The translations under genes were made by a program, and so were the position numbers. A DNA stretch of 6,560 nucleotides, taken from Syntrophobacter sp. SbD2. GTDB taxonomy: Bacteria; Desulfobacterota; Syntrophobacteria; Syntrophobacterales; Syntrophobacteraceae. The notes beneath the pieces were generated by a model. It was not told the DNA's origin. It searched no databases and saw only the letters and a list, made by a program, of their open reading frames with translations. The stretch lies in contig OMSV01000151.1 in NCBI GenBank assembly GCA_900290385.1, positions 1 to 6,560 of the forward strand, given 5' to 3'. Shown one piece after another: positions 1 to 6,335 of this stretch. How positions within the stretch are numbered: the stretch's first letter is position 1; the number at the start of each line of letters is the position of its first letter.

Positions 1-1230
1 TTGCAGGGCCTCGGTAATCGCAATCCGGGCCGCTTCGGACCCCATTTCGGTAAACTCGCCGGAGTCAACCAGAACACCGTCCTGCTCAAAGGCATGTGTG
101 AGGTCTTGTGCCAAAGGAGCCTGCTGCGCCTCCGCAGGTTTTATGACTACCTGGATCGGCAGGCCGTATTTTTTCGCAAACTCGAAGTCGCGCTGGTCGT
201 GTGCGGGGACCGCCATGACTGCGCCAGTGCCGTAGGCTATGAGTACGAAGTTAGCCACGTAAATCGGCATCCTTTTCCCGGTGACCGGGTTGATGCAGCA
301 GCTTCCGGTAAATACGCCCTCTTTTTCGAGTAGATCTGCTTCGCGCTCATCCCGCTTGAACCGCTTTGCTCTTTCGACAAAATCGAGTACTGTGGCCTCT
401 TCAGGCTTTCCCCGGCATAGGTGGGCCACCATCGGATGTTCGGGGGCCATGCTCATGAAGGTAGCTCCGAAAAGCGTGTCTGTGCGGGTCGTAAAAACCG
501 CAATGTTTCCCTCGCCCGATTCGAGCGGAAAAAGCAACCTGCTTCCAGTGCTTTTCCCTATCCAGTTCTGCTGCATGACGAGCACCCGCTCGGGCCAGCC
601 GGGCAGCTTGTACGTATAGTCCAGCAGTTCGTCGACATAGGCGGTAATCTTGAAAAACCACTGCTCCATCTGCTTTTGTACGACCTGAGTGTCACAGCGC
701 CAGCAGGCGCCTGCTTCTACCTGTTCGTTTGCCAGCACGGTCCCACACTTCGAGCACCAGTTAACATAGGAACTCTTCCTGTAGGCCAGGCCCCGGTCAT
801 ACATCTTGAGAAAAAAGAGCTGCTCCCACCTGTAATAGCTGGGATCGCACGTAGCAAACTCACGCGACCAGTCATACGAAAAACCCAGTTGCCTGAGCTG
901 GTTTCGCATGTAGTCGATATTGTCGTATGTCCATTTTGCAGGGTGGGTCCCGGCTTTTATTGCGGCATTTTCGGCGGGCATTCCGAAGGCGTCCCAGCCC
1001 ATCGGATGGAGCACGTTGTATCCCAGCATGCGCATGAATCGGCCAACCACATCTCCTATGGTGTAGTTGCGGACGTGACCCATATGAATGCGGCCCGATG
1101 GATATGGAAACATCTCCAGCAGATAATATTTTTCCTTGCCCGCGTTTTCACCAACTTTGAAAACCTGGGACTTATCCCAGTATTGCTGCCATTTGTGTTC
1201 GATGGACTTAGGGGAATATTTTTGTTCCAT
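1..1230 (-). CDS. leuS: Leucyl-tRNA synthetase, N-terminal part (C-terminus beyond left edge)
   Basis: Class I aminoacyl-tRNA synthetase that charges tRNA-Leu with leucine in the cytoplasm and edits mischarged products. The frame is open from the ATG at 1230 to the window edge, giving 410 residues, about half of the usual 800-870. Visible landmarks are the ATP-binding signature HMGH (residues 49-52) after FPYPSG; the zinc-binding module with C159, C162, C176 and C179 around the family sequence TVLANEQV; and the CP1 editing domain with TTRTDT (247-252) and [15 protein letters not shown], whose D345 matches the conserved editing aspartate. Zinc and editing sites both look intact. The missing part should hold KMSKS and the anticodon-binding domain. 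The start is supported by agreement with the family N-terminus ([18 protein letters not shown]) and by an AAAGG-type ribosome site about 7 nt upstream. Identity is certain; it looks like an ordinary housekeeping gene. Confidence 0.98.
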   Translation of the reverse strand, partial: MEQKYSPKSIEHKWQQYWDKSQVFKVGENAGKEKYYLLEMFPYPSGRIHMGHVRNYTIGDVVGRFMRMLGYNVLHPMGWDAFGMPAENAAIKAGTHPAKWTYDNIDYMRNQLRQLGFSYDWSREFATCDPSYYRWEQLFFLKMYDRGLAYRKSSYVNWCSKCGTVLANEQVEAGACWRCDTQVVQKQMEQWFFKITAYVDELLDYTYKLPGWPERVLVMQQNWIGKSTGSRLLFPLESGEGNIAVFTTRTDTLFGATFMSMAPEHPMVAHLCRGKPEEATVLDFVERAKRFKRDEREADLLEKEGVFTGSCCINPVTGKRMPIYVANFVLIAYGTGAVMAVPAHDQRDFEFAKKYGLPIQVVIKPAEAQQAPLAQDLTHAFEQDGVLVDSGEFTEMGSEAARIAITEALQ

Positions 1231-1254
1231 AGATTACCTTTAATAGCGAGTGAT

Positions 1255-1285
1255 ATTATTCATTTAACTATAAAATCCCGTTCAA
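1255..1285 (-). promoter_or_regulatory. Possible leuS promoter
   Basis: On the minus strand a TTGAAC (1285-1280) could serve as -35 and AATAAT (1260-1255, five of six matches to TATAAT) as -10. The 19-nt spacer is longer than ideal. Transcription would begin near 1248, giving a leader of about 17 nt with the leuS ribosome site. The surrounding bases are AT-rich. This is a consensus match by eye only; other pairings in the same stretch, such as the TATAGT further upstream, are possible. Confidence 0.22.
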
Positions 1286-1432
1286 AGTACGGACAGGTTC
1301 GGCCGAGTTTGCGCTAAGGCATAAAATATATCAAATACCAGATCGGGCGGGAAATTGGAATAAAACAGAGGCTGGAAAGAGGGAAAGGTGAAAGGTGAAG
1401 AGGTCTTGGTCAGTGATCGCGTACCGGTTCTG

Positions 1433-1535
1433 CGCTGACGCTGAGATCACGGAGAAAAGCTTTGCGGGACAGGATTTACAGGATTAACAGGAATAGTTAA
1501 GACAAATTGTGAACTCACCGCGGATCTCTGTGGCA
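1433..1535. repeat. Imperfect inverted repeat enclosing a 9-nt tandem repeat
   Basis: The left arm lies at about 1433-1456 (core CTGAGATCACGGAGA). The right arm at about 1513-1535 reads on the opposite strand as CTGCCACAGAGATCCGCGGTGA. Roughly 17 of 22 positions agree when one gap is allowed, including an uninterrupted GAGATC. The enclosed segment contains three ACAGGAT-type units. The layout, degenerate arms plus short tandem units in an intergenic gap, resembles dispersed non-coding repeats common in environmental bacterial genomes. Whether this element occurs elsewhere in the genome cannot be seen from one copy. Confidence 0.4.
1469..1495 (+). repeat. Three tandem copies of a 9-nt unit (ACAGGATTW)
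   Basis: The sequence reads ACAGGATTT, ACAGGATTA, ACAGGAATA with no spacer. The copies differ only in their last three bases. The array is too short and contiguous to be CRISPR. I recall similar ACAGGATTTACAGGATT strings as widespread intergenic motifs in Deltaproteobacteria and other environmental bacteria; that is recollection and was not checked here. Confidence 0.75.
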
Positions 1536-1588
1536 GATTTGAATTACCTGGCTCGACCCACCCCCGTCCGTCCGGACATCCGATTCAT

Positions 1589-1993
1589 TTACCGATTGGA
1601 TTCGCTCATTTTATTGCGTTTGCTGTCGAAAGAGAAAAGAGATGTATTGGAACCTGAAGCTTTTGCGCAGAGGATGCAATCGACAATATCGATATCCCGT
1701 TCATAAAAGAGAGTCAGGGCGCGGATAAGTTCTCTGCGATCAAGGTTTGCAATTCCCTTGTAGTGAAGGATGTCGATCAGGCTCTCGGACACCTTATTCC
1801 TTGGGGCCTTATATATTTTTGTGAGAACGTAAACGCACTCGGCGATCACGCTCTCGAGAACGACGGCCCGCGTGCTCCCTTCTTTCACCTGGTCAAAGAA
1901 TTCCTTTGCTCTGAGGTAAAGGGGTTCATCATCTCTCGTAAGATATCGGATGAGAATGTTCGTATCAGGCAGACTTATTACCGGCTTTCCCAT
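1589..1993 (-). CDS. PIN-domain ribonuclease toxin (VapC-like)
   Basis: Probable toxin of a type II toxin-antitoxin pair. PIN-domain toxins are Mg-dependent endoribonucleases that cut tRNA, rRNA or mRNA when freed from their antitoxin. The 134-residue protein has the family's usual length and carries the acidic active-site set: D10 in LPDTNILIRYL, E52 in AECVYVL, D105 in IDIVDCILCA and D123 in FSFDSKRN. The ATG start leaves only nine residues before D10, typical for VapC. A GGAAGAGG-type ribosome site lies just upstream, inside the antitoxin gene. The reading frame overlaps the end of the antitoxin gene by 29 nt, so the two are probably translationally coupled and co-transcribed. The RNA target cannot be read from the sequence. 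The active site looks complete, so I expect an intact toxin. Confidence 0.9.
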   Translation of the reverse strand: MGKPVISLPDTNILIRYLTRDDEPLYLRAKEFFDQVKEGSTRAVVLESVIAECVYVLTKIYKAPRNKVSESLIDILHYKGIANLDRRELIRALTLFYERDIDIVDCILCAKASGSNTSLFSFDSKRNKMSESNR

Positions 1994-2219
1994 GCACCGC
2001 CTCTTCCCATGCTCTATCTTTCATCTGCTTCATGGAGACATCCGGTTTTACGTTCTCGGCGTATTCGCTCAGAGAGCCGGCGGCGTCCCTTACCGGCCTT
2101 ACCACTACATCATTGTCGATAACTGCAAAATAGACAGCAGTCACCTTGAGTCTCTCGCGAATCTCTTTCGGGATGGTGACTTGCCCCTTCTTGGTGATCT
2201 TCACCGACGCTGACGCCAT
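1965..2219 (-). CDS. AbrB/MazE-fold antitoxin (SpoVT/AbrB swapped-hairpin DNA-binding)
   Basis: Probable antitoxin partner of the downstream PIN toxin, 84 residues. Residues 3-45 match the looped-hinge, swapped-hairpin DNA-binding domain of the AbrB/SpoVT family: VKITKKGQVTIPKEIRERLKV followed by a short strand pair (AVYFAVIDNDVVVRPV). Such antitoxins dimerise, bind their own promoter, and block the toxin with a flexible C-terminal tail. Here that would be residues 46-84 (SLSEYAENVKPDVSMKQMKDRAWEEAV), which look helical and charged. A ribosome site, GAGGTG (2232-2227), is 7 nt before the ATG. An AATA-CCA-TATT palindrome upstream is a candidate autoregulatory operator. An AbrB-type antitoxin with a VapC-type PIN toxin is a standard combination. 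Confidence 0.92.
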   Translation of the reverse strand: MASASVKITKKGQVTIPKEIRERLKVTAVYFAVIDNDVVVRPVRDAAGSLSEYAENVKPDVSMKQMKDRAWEEAVHGKAGNKSA

Positions 2220-2240
2220 AACAGCTCACCTCACCTTTCA

Positions 2241-2268
2241 AATATGGTATTACTTGTCACGAGGTCAG
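2241..2268 (-). promoter_or_regulatory. Possible toxin-antitoxin promoter with overlapping palindrome
   Basis: On the minus strand CTGACC (2268-2263) and CATATT (2246-2241) could be -35 and -10 hexamers with a 16-nt spacer, each matching consensus at four of six positions. The -10 sits in AATACCATATT (2251-2241), a 4-bp inverted repeat around CCA. That is where a self-repressing AbrB-type antitoxin would be expected to bind. The elements are weak and were found by eye. Confidence 0.25.
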
Positions 2269-2284
2269 TTACCCCTTAATGCAA

Positions 2285-2327
2285 CCCCCTCTCGAATTTA
2301 AGAATCCTCTTAATCATCTTGAGGGGG
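2285..2327. other. Nested two-stem inverted repeat in the divergent intergenic region
   Basis: The outer arms are CCCCCTC (2285-2291) and GAGGGGG (2321-2327), a perfect 7-bp GC-rich pair. The inner arms are TTAAGA (2298-2303) and TCTTAA (2308-2313), a perfect 6-bp AT-rich pair around an ATCC loop. Together they fold a 43-nt structure between the toxin-antitoxin and ligase promoters. There is no strong T-run directly after either end; the plus strand continues CAAAAAGC. It could be a terminator, a protein-binding site or part of a small RNA; the sequence does not decide. Confidence 0.45.
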
Positions 2328-2383
2328 CAAAAAGCTCCGGCCTGAGTGAAAGTTATGCAAAGATTTCGCGTGACTTTTTCGTA

Positions 2384-2412
2384 AAGCATGTAGTAATGCT
2401 TATCGCTATAAT
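2384..2412 (+). promoter_or_regulatory. Probable acyl-CoA ligase promoter with operator-like palindrome
   Basis: A perfect TATAAT lies at 2407-2412. No good -35 hexamer stands 16-18 nt upstream; that position is instead occupied by AAGCAT-GTAGTA-ATGCTT (2384-2401), a perfect 6-bp inverted repeat with a 6-nt spacer. A palindrome over the -35 region with a strong -10 is the usual look of a regulator-controlled promoter, either repressed or activator-dependent. TetR- or FadR-type control of fatty acid genes would fit, but I recognise no specific binding consensus. Transcription would start near 2419. Confidence 0.45.
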
Positions 2413-2422
2413 GTATGTGGCG

Positions 2423-2441
2423 CCCCTGCGGGAGGGGTTTT
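2423..2441 (+). terminator. Small GC-rich hairpin plus T-run in the ligase leader
   Basis: CCCCT (2423-2427) pairs with AGGGG (2433-2437) around a GCGGG loop and is followed by TTTTATT. The stem is only 5 bp, short for an intrinsic terminator, but the shape is right. It lies between the probable promoter and the ligase ribosome site, so it would be transcribed at the extreme 5' end of the message. It might act as an attenuator, a 5' stabilising stem or a weak terminator of upstream transcription. Confidence 0.35.
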
Positions 2442-2472
2442 ATTAATTCTGCACTGACTGGAGGCATCGATC

Positions 2473-4137
2473 ATGGAATCCAGGCCCTGGCAGCGGCATT
2501 ATGACTACAATGTCCCCTTAACAATCAGATACCCCCGTATTCCCCTGCACGAGTTACTTAGCATCCCTGCGAACACTTATCCCGACAAAGCAGCCTGCAA
2601 TTTCTACGGGACCGAGATGACATTTTGGGAACTGCGCCATGCCGTTTTGCGCATGGCCAATGCGCTGGGAAATCTGGGCGTGCGGAAGGGGGACCTGGTC
2701 GGCATGAACCTGCCCAACTGCCCCCAGTACCTGATTGCCAACTACGCGGCCCTGTGTCTTGGAGCCGTCGTGGTGAACCTGAACCCGATGTACACGGCCC
2801 CCGAACTCAAACATGCGGTCGAGAAGACGGGGCTGACAACTCTTTTCACCTTCGATATGGTCCTTCCTTATATCCGGGCGCTTTGTCAGCAGGTGGAGAT
2901 TCCGCTGGTGATCGTAACCAAGCCGGCAGACTATATTACGGGGCTTGGCCGCAGTACTAAGGAGAGCCTGGAACTCGATCCGAAATGGCGTCATTTCTCC
3001 GAACTTCTGGAGGGCTGTACGGATACCAGACGCCCGCGGGTTCAGGTGAACCCGGAAGATCCCTGTATGATTCAGTTCACCGGAGGGACCACGGGCCTTC
3101 CCAAAGCCGCCGTCCTCACGCACGCCAACCTCGTGGCCGCAACCTTCCAGTGCGTCCTGTGGGGCTCGGCCACAACCAGTCTCACTCCATACGAGCGGCG
3201 CAACGTGGTGGCCGTACTCCCGTTCTTTCACGTATACGGGAACATAGTTGTCATGAATTGGGCAATGCTCAACTGCGCCACACAGATACTGATTCCCCGG
3301 TTCCAGATTGACGAAATCATAGGGACCCTGTTAAACTTCAAGGAAATTACTTTCTTTCCCGCCGTGCCCACAATGATTACAGCGCTGGTCAACCATCCCA
3401 AAGCGGCGGAGCTGGACCTGGGCAAAAAGCTGGGTCTGCTCAACTCGGGCGGGGCGCCCATGTCCATGGATCTCATCGAGCAGGTCAAAGATATGGGAAT
3501 CCCTTTCAGCGAAGGTTGGGGAATGAGCGAGACCACATCTTTGGGGATTGCCAACCCTCTCCTGGGCCTGAAGAAGGTGGGCAGCATAGGCATTCCGTTT
3601 CCCGACACCGATATCAGGATAGTGGATGTGGAGCAGGGACTGGAAGCTGTAAAGACGGGCGAGCCGGGCGAGCTTCTCATCAGAAGCCCCCTGGTCATGA
3701 AGGAGTATTATGCGAATCCAGAGGAGACGGCCGGGCAGATCAAGGACGGGTGGCTGAGCACCGGCGATATCGTGGTCCGTGACGAGGACGACTATATATT
3801 CATTGTGGACAGAAAGAAGGATATGGTGATCGCCGGTGGGTTCAACATTTACCCTCGTGAGATCGACGAGGTGCTCTTTCAGCATCCCAAGGTGCTGGAA
3901 GCGGTGTCCTTGGGCATCCCGGACGTGTATCGGGGTGAGACGCTCAAGGCCTACATAGTCCTTCAACCCGGAGAGACCGCTACCGGTGAGGATATCATCG
4001 GTTTCTGCAAGGAGAGGCTCGCCGCTTACAAAGTCCCCAAATTGGTCGAGTTCCGGGACACACTTCCCAAGTCAGCTATAGGCAAGGTGCTTCGCAAGAT
4101 CTTGAGGGACGAGGAAACTGCTAACCGGAAGGTTTGA
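2473..4137 (+). CDS. AMP-forming acyl-CoA ligase (long-chain fatty acid-CoA ligase type)
   Basis: Adenylate-forming enzyme that activates a carboxylic acid with ATP to an acyl-AMP and transfers it to coenzyme A. The 554 residues match the full length of the FadD-like ANL superfamily. Motifs in order are the phosphate loop FTGGTTGLPKAAV (202-214), GWGMSETT (348-355), STGD (429-432), the hinge DRKKDMVIAGGFNIYPREI (446-464), and catalytic K538 in PKSAIGKVLRK. All key residues are present, so it should be active. The N-terminus RPWQRHYDYNVPLTIRYP is typical of long-chain acyl-CoA ligases of anaerobic bacteria, but substrate chain length or aromatic preference cannot be fixed from motifs. The start is firm: GGAGG (2460-2464) lies 8 nt before the ATG. 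It is the first gene of a probable operon with the DUF362 gene, whose frame overlaps its stop. The leader carries a palindrome and a hairpin, suggesting regulated expression. Confidence 0.95.
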   Translation: MESRPWQRHYDYNVPLTIRYPRIPLHELLSIPANTYPDKAACNFYGTEMTFWELRHAVLRMANALGNLGVRKGDLVGMNLPNCPQYLIANYAALCLGAVVVNLNPMYTAPELKHAVEKTGLTTLFTFDMVLPYIRALCQQVEIPLVIVTKPADYITGLGRSTKESLELDPKWRHFSELLEGCTDTRRPRVQVNPEDPCMIQFTGGTTGLPKAAVLTHANLVAATFQCVLWGSATTSLTPYERRNVVAVLPFFHVYGNIVVMNWAMLNCATQILIPRFQIDEIIGTLLNFKEITFFPAVPTMITALVNHPKAAELDLGKKLGLLNSGGAPMSMDLIEQVKDMGIPFSEGWGMSETTSLGIANPLLGLKKVGSIGIPFPDTDIRIVDVEQGLEAVKTGEPGELLIRSPLVMKEYYANPEETAGQIKDGWLSTGDIVVRDEDDYIFIVDRKKDMVIAGGFNIYPREIDEVLFQHPKVLEAVSLGIPDVYRGETLKAYIVLQPGETATGEDIIGFCKERLAAYKVPKLVEFRDTLPKSAIGKVLRKILRDEETANRKV

Positions 4138-5477
4138 CCGACTGTAACGGAGGCTTGTCAAATGGGAGTGCCCAAGGAGTGCGTTACGAGAAACCCCTGG
4201 AATCGGTTAAGAAGGCCGTTGATCTCTGCGGAGGACTCGATCACCTGCCGAGCAGGGCCAAAGTTTTCGTAAAGCCTAATATCGTCCTCTGGACCCGCCT
4301 GACTCCTTTTCCCAAGTGGGGGGTAATAACAACCTCCCGCGTAATCAACGATATGGTCTGCTTGCTCAAGGAGCGGGGGATCGATGACATCACCATCGGT
4401 GAAGGCACGGTGGTCTACGATCCGAAGGACCGCGAAACGGCCGCCCATGCCTTCGAGACCCTGGGCTACGGGACTCTCAAGAGGCGCTACGGAGTCAAGA
4501 GCATAAACGTGTTCGAGAGGCCCTTTGAAAAAGTCGATCTGGGCGGGGGAGTGAAGCTTGCCATCAATACGGATATTCTAAACAGCGATTTTGTCGTGAA
4601 TGTCCCGGTTATGAAGACTCATGCACAAACAGTGGTAAGCCTTGGAATCAAGAACATTAAAGGCACCATAGATATCAAGTCTCGCAAGAAATGCCACTCT
4701 GCAGACCCGGAAAAAGACCTCCATTACATGGTATCCAAACTGGCTAACAAAATTCCGCCATCGTTCACCATCATTGACGGCATTTATACCAATGAGCGCG
4801 GCCCTTCTTTCGACGGCAAGATCAGGAGAAGCAACTTACTGGTGGCCTCAGCGGATGTGCTTTCCGCTGACAAGGTGGGGGCTACGATTCTTGGATACCA
4901 GCCTGCACAGGTCCCTCACTTGGTGCACGCCGCCAAAGATATGAACAGAACGCAGGACCTGTCTGACCTGCAGATAGTTGGAGAAACGATCGAAAATGTG
5001 GCAATGAAGCTGGAGTACGCTTTCGCTTACACTGAGGATGGCACACTGCCTGCTCCGATGGCAAAGATGGGAATACAAGGTCTCACATATCCGAAGTACG
5101 ATTCGAGTCTGTGCACGTACTGTTCCGGGATCACGGGCGCTGTGCTCACGGCCATAGCCTACGCATGGAAAGGGCAACCGTGGGACGACGTTGAAATCAT
5201 TTCAGGAAAGATGATGAAACCCACACCGGGCCGGAAAACCACAGTCCTTTTGGGCAAGTGCATGTATGTGGCCAATAAGAACAATCCTGACATCAAAAAC
5301 ATGATCGCGGTCAAAACATGCCCTCCAGCCCCTGAAGCGGTCGTCAAAGCGTTGCACCAGGCGGGGATTGAAGTAAGTCCCGAAATCCTCAAGACCAGAG
5401 ACAAAACAATGGGAAGTTACATGAAGCGGTACGAAGGCAAGCCGGAGTTCGACGAATCATTGTTCAGAATCGACTGA
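4134..5477 (+). CDS. DUF362-domain protein with C-terminal cysteine cluster; start uncertain, possible frameshift
   Basis: Member of the DUF362 family, of unknown biochemical function and frequent in anaerobes. Family features, numbered from the TTG at 4134: YEKPLESVKKAVDLCGG (18-34), KVFVKPNIV (43-51), VPVMKTHAQTVVSLGIKNIKG (157-177) and FTIIDGIYTNERGP (211-224). The C-terminal third has C327 and C330 (LCTYCSG), C376 (GKCMY) and C396 (TCPP), a spacing that could hold an iron-sulfur cluster or another metal; that is inference. No signal peptide or membrane helix is visible, so it is probably cytoplasmic. The coordinates give the maximum frame, whose TTG overlaps the ligase stop and has its purine stretch only 1 nt away. 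The best translation start by ribosome-site spacing is ATG 4162 (GGAGG, 8-nt spacer), but it is one base out of frame. In-frame TTG 4155 and GTG 4179 have poor spacing. It is probably co-transcribed with the ligase. Confidence 0.85.
   Translation: MTDCNGGLSNGSAQGVRYEKPLESVKKAVDLCGGLDHLPSRAKVFVKPNIVLWTRLTPFPKWGVITTSRVINDMVCLLKERGIDDITIGEGTVVYDPKDRETAAHAFETLGYGTLKRRYGVKSINVFERPFEKVDLGGGVKLAINTDILNSDFVVNVPVMKTHAQTVVSLGIKNIKGTIDIKSRKKCHSADPEKDLHYMVSKLANKIPPSFTIIDGIYTNERGPSFDGKIRRSNLLVASADVLSADKVGATILGYQPAQVPHLVHAAKDMNRTQDLSDLQIVGETIENVAMKLEYAFAYTEDGTLPAPMAKMGIQGLTYPKYDSSLCTYCSGITGAVLTAIAYAWKGQPWDDVEIISGKMMKPTPGRKTTVLLGKCMYVANKNNPDIKNMIAVKTCPPAPEAVVKALHQAGIEVSPEILKTRDKTMGSYMKRYEGKPEFDESLFRID
4149..4164 (+). 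promoter_or_regulatory. Strong ribosome site and ATG out of frame with the DUF362 frame
   Basis: GGAGG (4149-4153) stands 8 nt before ATG (4162-4164), the same motif and spacing as the upstream ligase gene. Translation from this ATG reads MGVPKECVTRNPW and stops after about 36 codons (TAA at 4270-4272). Adding one base within the first seven codons would give MGVPKE-x-RYEKPLESV, which joins the DUF362 frame smoothly. Confidence 0.7.
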
Positions 5478-5479
5478 CA

Positions 5480-6277
5480 TCAGAATTTCATCCCCGGTAA
5501 GTTGAGTGAGGCCGTGTTGCCGCCGTCAACCGGAAGAGCTTGACCTGTGATATAGCTCGCCTCATCACTTGCCAGAAAAAGAATCGCAGCGGCAACTTCT
5601 TCCGGCCGGCCATAACGCCGTAACTCGCAACGGCTGCCCAGTTTATCAGACTTCCCGCTTGCCCTGGCCAGATCAAATACGGGCTTGGTCATGGCTGTTT
5701 CTATAAGACCGGGACAGACTGCATTGACTCGGATATCGTATCGGCCGAGATCGCAAGCTGAAGTCTGAGTGAAATTAATGAGGGCCGCTTTGCTTGCGCT
5801 ATAGGCGTTGCCTCCTGCCCCGGAGCGGACCCCGGCAACTGAAGCCGTATTCACTATGGCCCCTGTTTTGCGTTCCTGCATGTGCCCGGCCACGTATTTG
5901 GTGGTAAATACGGCGCCCAGAACATTTACCCCATAAACTTTGTGCCAGTCTTCCCCGTTTTGCTCCGCCAAAGGCGACAACTGTCCCGTGATTCCCGCAT
6001 TGTTGCAGACAATATCGATGACGGCGTAGTTTCGCAGCGCCGCCTCGATCAGTTGTTTGACCTCTTGCTCAACGGCCACGTTCGTTCTTTGTGCGAGCGC
6101 CTCTCCGCCCTCTTTGAGGACAATGTCCAGAGTCTGCCTCAACCCTTCTTCATGCCAATCGGCCAGAACAAGCTTACCGCCTTCCCTGGCGAACAGAATT
6201 GCCGTGGCCCGGCCGATGCCGCTGGCGGCCCCTGTGATGACAGCCACTTTCCCCTCGATACGACGGTTATTTCCCAT
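5480..6277 (-). CDS. Short-chain dehydrogenase/reductase (classical SDR)
   Basis: NAD(P)-dependent oxidoreductase acting on a hydroxyl/carbonyl pair, probably cytoplasmic. The 265 residues are the normal classical SDR length. Motifs are the Rossmann TGAASGIG (15-22), NNAG (92-95), structural N118, catalytic S146, Y159 and K163 (YSASK), PG (189-190), and the C-terminal ITGQALPVDGG. D40 at the end of the second strand (LVLADW) predicts NAD(H) over NADP(H). All four catalytic residues are present. FabG-like acyl-carrier reductases and hydroxyacyl-CoA or alcohol dehydrogenases share this layout, so the substrate is not determinable; the neighbouring acyl-CoA ligase makes an acyl or hydroxyacyl substrate plausible. 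The ATG fits the family N-terminus, though its upstream purines (GAGGCGGG) sit slightly far away. It is convergent to the DUF362 gene with a 2-nt gap, so it is not in that operon. Confidence 0.95.
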   Translation of the reverse strand: MGNNRRIEGKVAVITGAASGIGRATAILFAREGGKLVLADWHEEGLRQTLDIVLKEGGEALAQRTNVAVEQEVKQLIEAALRNYAVIDIVCNNAGITGQLSPLAEQNGEDWHKVYGVNVLGAVFTTKYVAGHMQERKTGAIVNTASVAGVRSGAGGNAYSASKAALINFTQTSACDLGRYDIRVNAVCPGLIETAMTKPVFDLARASGKSDKLGSRCELRRYGRPEEVAAAILFLASDEASYITGQALPVDGGNTASLNLPGMKF

Positions 6278-6314
6278 TTTAACGATCCCGCCTCAAACGC
6301 CGGTACCCCGTAAC

Positions 6315-6333
6315 ATTATGTATTTCGCATAAT
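6315..6333. promoter_or_regulatory. AT-rich palindrome upstream of the SDR gene (possible operator/promoter)
   Basis: ATTATG (6315-6320) and CATAAT (6328-6333) form a perfect 6-bp inverted repeat with a 7-nt spacer, 38 nt before the SDR start. Read on the minus strand, the CATAAT at 6320-6315 matches the TATAAT -10 consensus at five of six positions. No good -35 is visible, since the GC-rich hairpin lies just upstream. A -10 inside an operator-like palindrome would suit a repressed promoter, but this is by eye only. Confidence 0.3.
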
Positions 6334-6335
6334 AC

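Larger units (their letters stand above)
1231..1588. other. Intergenic region between the toxin gene and leuS
   Basis: This 358-nt gap has no credible gene on either strand. The leuS-proximal third is AT-rich and probably carries its promoter. The middle contains a purine-rich low-complexity run with two tandem copies of AAAGGTG (1384-1397). The toxin-proximal part contains a 9-nt triplicate and an imperfect inverted repeat, listed separately. I saw no tRNA, no other structured RNA and no clear terminator for the toxin gene. Confidence 0.6.

Noticed and set aside
421..1317. 298-codon open frame on the plus strand
   Set aside because: It lies opposite leuS, whose identity is certain, and its protein resembles nothing known. 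Long antisense frames are common opposite GC-rich genes.
1469..1495. Short direct repeats as a possible CRISPR array
   Set aside because: The units are 9 nt, contiguous and without spacers; no cas genes are present.
2276..2467. 63-codon open frame on the minus strand in the ligase leader
   Set aside because: No ribosome site before its ATG, it runs through the hairpins and the promoter, and the predicted protein has no recognisable character. It is most likely chance.
2554..3231. 225-codon open frame on the minus strand
   Set aside because: It is antisense to the acyl-CoA ligase motif-bearing region, with no ribosome site or family features.
4162..4182. Programmed -1 frameshift at the start of the DUF362 gene
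   Set aside because: No X-XXY-YYZ slippery heptamer lies in the ATG frame and no downstream stimulatory structure is evident. An indel, sequence error or alternative start is simpler.
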